A stretch of DNA of 64,000 bases, taken from Cristatella mucedo. Taxonomy: Eukaryota > Bryozoa > Phylactolaemata > Cristatellidae. Shown here piece after piece: positions 57,612-64,000 of the stretch. Within the stretch, counting starts at the first letter, position 1. Each line of letters opens with the position of its first letter. The notes under the pieces were generated by a model, which did not search any database, had not been told where the DNA came from, and saw only the letters and a list, made by a program, of their open reading frames with translations. The DNA lies in assembly GCA_009760855.2 (NCBI GenBank), contig WPIO01000021.1, positions 2,830,001-2,894,000 of the forward strand, read 5' to 3'. The translations under genes and the position numbers were made by a program.

Positions 57612-58770
57612 AGCAGACTTCAGGGAGGAAAAAGGTAAGCGGTGCCCAGCTCAGAAAACAAAAACTTGAAGAGAAGAACGAAACGAGCAAGTCCAGCAAA
57701 GTACTAGAAGGTTTATTGAAGTATTCGAAGCCTAAGGTATGACAATCACAGAGGGATTAAGGAAGAGCGTTTTGAGGAGGACAAAAGCAAGCACGACAAT
57801 GAACATGAACATGAACAGAAAGAAGAGAAAAGGAGCGAATGTACAAAACTGGAGAAACAAACACTGTCTGCTAGATGAAAGCATCATGAGAAAAAATCTT
57901 CACTCTGTGAAGACGGAGACAGTCACCATTTGGACATTAGGGGCGCAAGCACTGCCACAGGAGAAGAAGATGGGGAATTTGTTGCAATTTCCCAGGTTCT
58001 GACCCTGAATGACATTTGCTACCTGAAGTTTGACCAAAGCTCTGTTTTACTCGTCCTTCCACAGCAACTTTGAACTGACCTAGTACTACGAGGATCAAGC
58101 CTGTTTCCGAAAAAATAAGGGGAATTTGCTGGAAAAGGTAGTCGAGCTATGAGTACAGCCTGGGTCAAGAAGCAACTTGCTAATTTGCATGAAGTTACCA
58201 TGACCTGGCTGGTATACTCTCTCTCTCAAAACACTCGGAATATTCATTCTGTTGTTAGCTCTTCCCTGTGTCCCTCCAAAGTTCCCAATCGTCACTTGAA
58301 TTGGCAAATGGTTTTAGCCAGTGGAAGAAACCTAAAAAACTATTTCCCGTGAAGACCCCCCCTTCTCACCGTCAGGCTTTCTCTACATAGAAAGAAACAG
58401 ATATGACACCACTTCTCAAAAAAAGTAGAAAAGGCACTGCTGTTGAAGAAAAAATCTTATCGAAAAAACATCGGTGGCAAGAAGCCATAAAGAGAGTTAT
58501 CAGCGGCATCAAGTTCTCTGTTTCTCAACCTGACATTGCTTGGTCACCACGAGAGTCTTGGCCTGGCTGGTGAGAAAAAGCATTGGAGACTTCTTGGGAC
58601 TTCTACATCTTCTAGCTCAGTGCGATTCTCTTCTGCAACCACACCCTGGACTACACCAGAAAAAGACCAAAGTCAGTCTCTTATCTGTCTCCTCAAATCC
58701 AAAATGATTTCCCTAGTAAACAAGCATCCACAGTCAGAGACAAGCTACTCGACTTAATATATCTGCTTGC
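57612..58770 (+). pseudogene. hAT-type (ZMYM/TTF-like) transposase relic
   Basis: The N-terminal SGRKKVSGAQLRKQKLEEKN matches the SGA.KRK.K.EKE start of this group. The TTF-type zinc-finger end (GFSQWKKPKKLF..., PPSHRQAFST) and WQEAIKRVISGIKFSVSQPD follow, then VSYLSPQIQNDF and STVRDKLLDLIYL, in the family order. Several frameshifts and stops break it, and the C-terminal dimerisation domain is absent. The sequence turns unrelated by about 58800. Confidence 0.82.
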
Positions 58771-59053
58771 ATACGTTTCTTCTGTAGAGGAGCTACTTTG
58801 CAGCAGTTTTTGACAAGATGATGCCTGTGCTATTTGTAAATTTGTCCCCGGGCGCCGAAAGGTCTCACTACGCCTCTCCTCTACATTTATCATTAACAAC
58901 CCATTACTTTAGATTGTGCTTTTGCGAACCATATATTATTACATTTCTGCTCCTCATAATTACACTTCAGCAGCTGCTGATAATTTCAACCAAAGACGTA
59001 TATAGGCTAAAAATCGCCATCTCTTCCCATATTCACTCACGGGTACATTTCTA

Positions 59054-60096
59054 ATAATAATAATAATAATAATACACTTGATAAAGCGCCCTCAGAGAAC
59101 TCAATCTCTTTCTAGGCGCTTTACATTTACTGCAAAAGAAATGCAATCGAATGGGGAGTGGTATCATGCTAGATAAATAACAAGAATAACATGTTTACGT
59201 GTGATGTGCGCAGGGGCAGTATGCAAGTGTGGCTAGTGGCAGCATGCAACGATGTAAACACGCCTAAGTGCATAAAGAACGAATGGGGGGGGTTACCCAC
59301 TAAATGCTGTAATAAATATATGCGTTTTAGTTTCTTGTTAAATGTGGTCAAGTCTGGGGATGTCGTGACGCAAGTCTGAAGTTTCTTGTTAAATGGGGTC
59401 AAGTCTGGGGATGTCGTGACGCAAGTCGGAAGTGAATTCCAGGCTTTGCGAGCATGCGAACTAAATGCACGGTCTCCAAAGGGTGTGAGGTTTATACAAG
59501 GCATAGGTAAACAGCCAGATTCCGAAAAGCGGGTGGTACTAATAATAATATTAATATTGCACTTGATAAAGCGCCCTCAGAGAACTTAATCCCTCTCTAG
59601 GCGCTTTACATTTGCTGCAAAGTGATATGCAATTGAATAGTAAGTAAAATCATGCTTGAAAAACAAACAAAATGAATAATATGGTTAGGGGTGACATGCA
59701 CAGGGTCAGCATGCAAATGTGGTTAGTGGCAGCATGCACAGTGTCAGCACGCATAAGCACATCAAGGACGAATCACATTATCGCGATTCGATCTCGTGCT
59801 CTCCACGTCTGGAGGCAAGCACGTTAACCATTGGCCCAATGCGATGCTTAGCCTGGTGGGGAGTAGACCTGATAGGTAGGCTGGAGCCAAAGAATGAAGG
59901 AACCAAAAAGTGAGCAACAAAACCTTGAAATCGATCCGTTACTTGACTATTTACCGGTTCCGGTTGGCGAGAAGTGGTGTTGTGTGGCAACTGTGACGCT
60001 CACGACAGACAAGCCTAGCTGCAGATTTTTGCACCACCAGCCGTAAGTGCCTGGTTGCACTTGCTGGTTGACCAGCGAGCAGTGAGTTACAGAAGT
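59054..60096 (-). pseudogene. LINE-A copy split by a LINE-tailed SINE
   Basis: Reverse LINE-A 3' UTR and RT C-terminus at 59054-59541, resuming at 59849-60096. A second tail and a tRNA-like head lie between. Part of the 3' segment near 59335-59420 is tandemly duplicated. Coding frames are broken. Confidence 0.82.
59542..59848 (-). mobile_element. SINE with tRNA-like head and LINE-A tail
   Basis: Read on the minus strand, a tRNA-like head (59848 down to about 59776) has A-box-like GGCCAATGGTTAACGTGC and B-box-like GAGATCGAATCGC. It joins a body and tail nearly identical to the LINE-A 3' UTR, ending in the AAAGCGCC stem-loop and an (ATT)n-type run. It sits inside LINE-A at a site that reads continuously in other copies. 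Confidence 0.75.
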
Positions 60097-61576
60097 ACCT
60101 GTATTTGTGGGCGCGTCGTCGCCGTCACGTGGTTCCGCCCCCAGCCGACGTTCCGTCCGCCCAACGGGAACGCTCCCTGCCAGCACGTGACGCGTTCCTT
60201 GCCGCTCAATTCACTTTCTGCCTATGCCTCAGCCTGCACGCACGCTATCCATTCTCTTCTCTCTCTTAACACCTCGTGCTCCGGAGCAGCACGCACGACG
60301 GCTGCTATACCACATAATACAGCCGTTGTTGACAACGCCACGACTCGCTTGTGGGGGGCTTCGCTCTTCGTCGAGCCGCCATCTCGCGCCCGGGATCCCC
60401 TACATATTTACCTGTATATACTTGCTCCCGTATTTAGTATTTAGTCCGGTATATCTATATTACTATTCCGTTCGGGTGCTGCTTTGAGACTTGATTTCTA
60501 GCTTATACTATTAGCTTCATAGACCACTATGTTTTATTTTCCATATGAATTACAGTACGAGGCGTCACGAAGTATTTAAGTACATGCAACTTCCTCACTA
60601 CTTTTTTCCACTCAATGCCCTCCAAATTCAGCTTTGCTTCTCATTCTCATATATAGTGCGAAATTAATTGGGCGAGCGACCATAAGTGCACAGGAATCCG
60701 CGTAGACTTTAACGCATGCAAAGGAACGCTACCGAGCCTAAAATACATTTAGTCACGCTCGCCTTCCGACACCAAGCCATACCAGCGTTTCTTGTCCGTT
60801 CCAGAATTCTCTTCGAAAACTCAATGCACTTCCGAAAATCAATTTCCGAAACCGATACAGGTTCGTTTGACCGCTTAAGAAACGACGCACCTATGAGCAG
60901 GGAAACGACTACAGCTTCCGGTCGCACCACACCGGGCGGGCTGCGGTCGCTTTAGCTTCGCCGACTGCTTGTAACCTGCTTGTTAGGTACGATCGTGCTT
61001 GCCTACTTTCGCTTCGCTCTCGTCGTTCAAATCTATTGCTAGTTGCGGTTGCTGCTACTGGGGTCCGTAAAACGGCCATTGCCAAATGTAAAAGCCCAAA
61101 AGGCAAAGCGAGCAGAGCGGCGGCGGCCGCCGCCGCTCTGCTCCTCTCCTTGGGGCGTATTCCCAGCCTTTCTCACGGCCGCCCCGCAGTCCTGCAATGG
61201 CGGCCGTGATCTAGTAATCCCCGCTCGGGTTTTACAAGTCCTCCTTTATTTCGAATTTCTGTAATCTCATTTCGATTCTGTGCGCAAGAAGTCAATCTTT
61301 CCTAGTCGTGAGATTTTAACACTCCTTTGACAACTTATGCATGCGCCATACGTACTGACTTGCGTGCACTGACTGACTCGAAAGAAATGTCTCTTGTGGC
61401 TCTTGTACATAATCCTACTCACAACAAGGGTCACATGCTCGATCAGATATTCCTCCTCAATTTTATACTGTCATCCTCTATCATTACCGAATTCTGCTCA
61501 TCTGACCGCATGCGGATTTCATTCAGTCTACAGCGTTTGTCCTCCTCCGCATCTACAACCATCTGTGAATCGCATC
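60097..61576. other. Unassigned DNA
   Basis: Starts where LINE-A stops, with CACGTG-containing GC-rich sequence that may be another inserted element. The palindrome at 61110 lies here. No gene recognised. Confidence 0.45.
61110..61143. repeat. Perfect 34-bp GC-rich palindrome
   Basis: GAGCAGAGCGGCGGCGG is followed directly by its reverse complement, with no spacer. It contains a NotI-type GCGGCCGC centre. Confidence 0.93.
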
Positions 61577-61662
61577 AATAATAATAATAATAATGCACTT
61601 GATAAAGCGCCCTCACAGAACTCAGTCTCTTTCTAGGCGGTTGACATTTGCTGCAAAGGCAT
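61577..61662 (-). repeat. LINE-A 3' tail only
   Basis: (AAT)n followed by the conserved tail stem-loop, truncated after about 85 bp. It lies head-to-head with the forward LINE-A copy that starts at about 61665. Confidence 0.8.
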
Positions 61663-61664
61663 TG

Positions 61665-63230
61665 TCTCAAGACCCTTGACGTCGATGCTGTCCGGATGAA
61701 AATTTCCCCTTCTCACTTGCTACTCCACCCCCCTTCCGAACAGTCATCATTGGTAGAATGCGATAGAACTACACTAGCTGACATACTCGACGAGTTTGCA
61801 CCTCTGGCTAAGCATTACGTGCGCTTTCGCCCAGACGGCCTATGGTTTAACGGATACATTAAACTAGCTAGGTCTACTAAGTGCAAGCTTGAGAAAGCAT
61901 ACAAAAGATCAGAACTGACCGTCCATCGTCGGTCATGCGAAGACTAGTACAGATCATACCTATCAATCCTAGCAAAGGCCAAGTCCAGCATCTATAAAAC
62001 TAACATTGATTCACAGATGCACAATCCAAAAATGTTTATGTCTACCATCAACCATCTCCTTAACCGCTCCCAGGTTAGCTCATTATCTAGTGATCCCTGT
62101 GATGATCTAGCTGATCGCTTCTCTAGCTTCTTTGTCGATAGACAACATCAGAGAGTCCATCCTTAAGGTAGTAACACCCCTCCGGACTCCTTTTCCTCAA
62201 TAATAATCCCACATGACTCCTCTCCCATAATTCAGTGCAGCACTTCAATGTCTACATTCAAGGAGGTCACGCGTAACCTCATCCTGAAATTCATCTCCCA
62301 ATCAAAGAGGACTACTAGTCTTCTAGACCTTGTATTCACTTTCCTACTTCTACAATGCATAGATATGCAGCTGCTGTCAATAACTAGCATGATAAATATG
62401 TCCCTAGCCTCAGGTCTTGCCCCTGCACCTTTCAAAAATGCCCGATGAGAAGGCCACTTATTAAGAAGGCATCACTCAACTAGGAGAGCTTAAACACCTT
62501 CCAACCAGTCTCCCTTCTACCGTTTCTATCAAAAACACTGGAACGAGTTGAGGCAGACCAACTGAATTCTTACATTGACAAACCTAGCAAGTAATTTCCA
62601 GTCTGGTTTTCATTGCACTGCGTCATTTTCACCGTCACTTGCATTACTTGCATCATCTTTATTTCATTGCACTTCAGCATTGCTTCGCACGTGTAAGAAT
62701 GCTCTCAGGAATGCAGACTTGGGTAAATTCTCGCTGCTTGATTTTCTTGATATTTGGCAGTGTTGGATTATATTGATCAAAAACTTCTTCCCTATTGTCT
62801 CTCATCTCGCCTGGGCATCACTGGCGCAGCACTACGATGAATCAGATTCTATCTCAGTAGCAAAACCCATAGCATTAATGTATACTGGCACGGTTTTCCT
62901 TGGAGCCCTTAAAGTTTGATACCTCAAGGGTCTGTGCTCGGTCAACTTCTTTTCTCAATGTATACTCTTACTCTTGCAGGTGTAATCGCCAACCAATCAC
63001 GTTTGTATGCCGATGGCACAGCTTACCTGAGCTTTGATCCCGCCCAGTTGTTCAGCACTTTAAAATCACACAACTCGCTTGCCGCATGCATTGCTGACAT
63101 TCGCACTTGAATGACAGTCAACTTTCTCGAATTGAATGACAATAAAACCAACTTACTAATTAGAATCAAACCAATTGTTACTCAAGAAATCGTCCAGTCT
63201 GCCTACTTTCACTTAGGCAATGTAGCACAC
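61665..63230 (+). pseudogene. LINE-A copy: linker and RT N-terminal half
   Basis: Covers the endonuclease-RT linker (HYVRFRPDG, TINHLLNRSQVSSL) and the RT start (KEVTRNLILKFISQSK, MSLASGLAPAPF). Degraded palm follows (IPQGSVLGQLLFSMYTL, LYADGTAYLSF). The catalytic YADD reads YADG here. Several frameshifts and stops. The copy continues at 63696 after a solo LTR. Confidence 0.82.
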
Positions 63231-63262
63231 AATTGGGGCCCGCATAGAAAGGCACACGACAC

Positions 63263-63695
63263 TGTGGGGGTACATGACTGCAGCCTTCTAGCAGCACTGA
63301 GCGGAGACCCTACGACTCAGGCTCAGAGCTGCCTAAGTAGCCGCAGGCTCATAAGTGGTGGAGGGCAGACGACGATGACTCGGCACTCCGGCCCAAATCC
63401 ATGCACCGGTGGCATCTGCGGGGACATTCACCTACCACAAACTGCCACCAGCTGTCGGGCGGGTTCGGAACGAACAGTGCGAAAAACAGCGCATGCGCGG
63501 AATATAAGGGCTGCCGAAGGAGTACGACGAAAGGGAGCGCTAGATCCCTTGACGCCGGCAGCCGTCTAGTGTGACTGTGTAGACTGGGCTTGGCCGGCGT
63601 GGTTTGGAATGAAAGTGTTTGGCGTCGGAGTCAGCAGGCTTGTTGCTCGGTCGCGCTTCCCAGCCCGACGACAGGTCGTGCGAAGGGCTGTCACA
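63263..63695. mobile_element. Solo LTR (433 bp) in LINE-A
   Basis: Starts TGTGGGGG and ends TGTCACA, so it has TG...CA ends with TGTG/CACA terminal inverted bases. GACAC lies directly on both sides (63258-63262 and 63696-63700), a 5-bp target duplication typical of LTR element integration. Removing it restores collinearity with LINE-A. A TATA-like AATATAAG lies in the middle (about 63499). No internal region or gag/pol is present. Confidence 0.85.
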
Positions 63696-63892
63696 GACAC
63701 TCGAGTTGGTTCAAGCATTTGTGACATGTCGTCTTGACTTCTGCAAATCCCGACTTGTGGGTTTTCCGGCCTGTGCAATAGGGCTCTTACAGCTGGTCCA
63801 AAACTCTTCAGCTAGGCTTGTCTGTCAGGAAGTCATGAACGTCTCAATTGCCATTAAACCTCTTCTTAATAATATTCATATCAAAATTGATA
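63696..63892 (+). pseudogene. LINE-A copy, continuation after solo LTR
   Basis: Encodes LELVQAFVTCRLDFCKSRLVG, then FPACAIGLLQLVQNSSARLV, the same segment as KLVHAFVTSRLDFCNSLLTG in the best copy. It ends near 63892, where another reversed tail begins. Confidence 0.82.
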
Positions 63893-64000
63893 ACACACTT
63901 GGATAAAGCGCTCTCCGAGAATTAAGCTCTTTCAAGGCGCTTTGCATTTGCTGCAAAGGAAGCATGATCGACTGGTTAGTAATAGCATGCTCAACAAACA
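63893..64000 (-). repeat. LINE-A 3' tail at window edge
   Basis: Reversed LINE-A tail stem-loop and 3' UTR start; it runs off the window end. Confidence 0.78.

Overview
The window is animal nuclear DNA: GT-AG introns, long CT/CA/TA microsatellites, several non-LTR retrotransposon families, tRNA-derived SINEs and decayed DNA transposons. There are no operons, rRNA genes or CRISPR arrays. The species cannot be named from sequence alone. The one host gene is an ortholog of a cilia-linked metazoan gene, so an invertebrate with a repeat-rich genome fits best (inference).

The host gene is an ERICH3-like (glutamate-rich protein 3) gene on the + strand, from about 23829 to at least 42313. I traced 14 coding exons by hand. 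All introns are GT-AG and the reading phase is kept at every junction, giving 1182 codons that remain open at the 3' end. The strongest anchors are the N-terminus (exons 1-3), the two-exon DUF4590 core (exons 8-9) and an acidic 'EDDFE'-type motif that recurs three times. The last exon carries a 14-unit in-frame 21-bp repeat encoding a D-Q-K-Q-E-Q-P/L heptad. No terminal exon or stop codon was found; beyond 42.5 kb the DNA is mostly transposon-derived.

Layout. 0-6 kb: unassigned DNA with long CT/GA tracts. 6-8 kb: a SINE, a TA tract and a LINE-A fragment. 11.8-14.6 kb: a piggyBac relic and a pogo-like relic. 15.7-26.6 kb: overlapping and nested copies of LINE families A, B and C, with the ERICH3 5' end at 23.8 kb. 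26.6-42.3 kb: the body of ERICH3, with introns holding microsatellites, SINEs and LINE tails. 42.9-49.6 kb: a Tc1/mariner relic, a long LINE-B copy, the best LINE-A copy (opposite strand) and SINEs. 52.2-56.4 kb: a Tigger/jerky-like relic, a 1-kb long-inverted-repeat element and a duplicated promoter-like repeat. 56.7-58.8 kb: a LINE-B end and a hAT relic. 59-64 kb: LINE-A copies, one carrying a tRNA-headed SINE that shares its tail and another carrying a 433-bp solo LTR with a 5-bp target duplication.

The mobile elements form a readable insertion history. SINE-A lies in LINE-B and LINE-A, LINE-B lies in LINE-A, and a solo LTR and a LINE-tailed SINE lie in LINE-A. LINE-A and its tailed SINE share a 3' stem-loop whose stem shows a compensatory change, as expected if one reverse transcriptase moves both. 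All reverse transcriptase and transposase copies seen are broken by stops, frameshifts or truncation, so none here looks autonomous.
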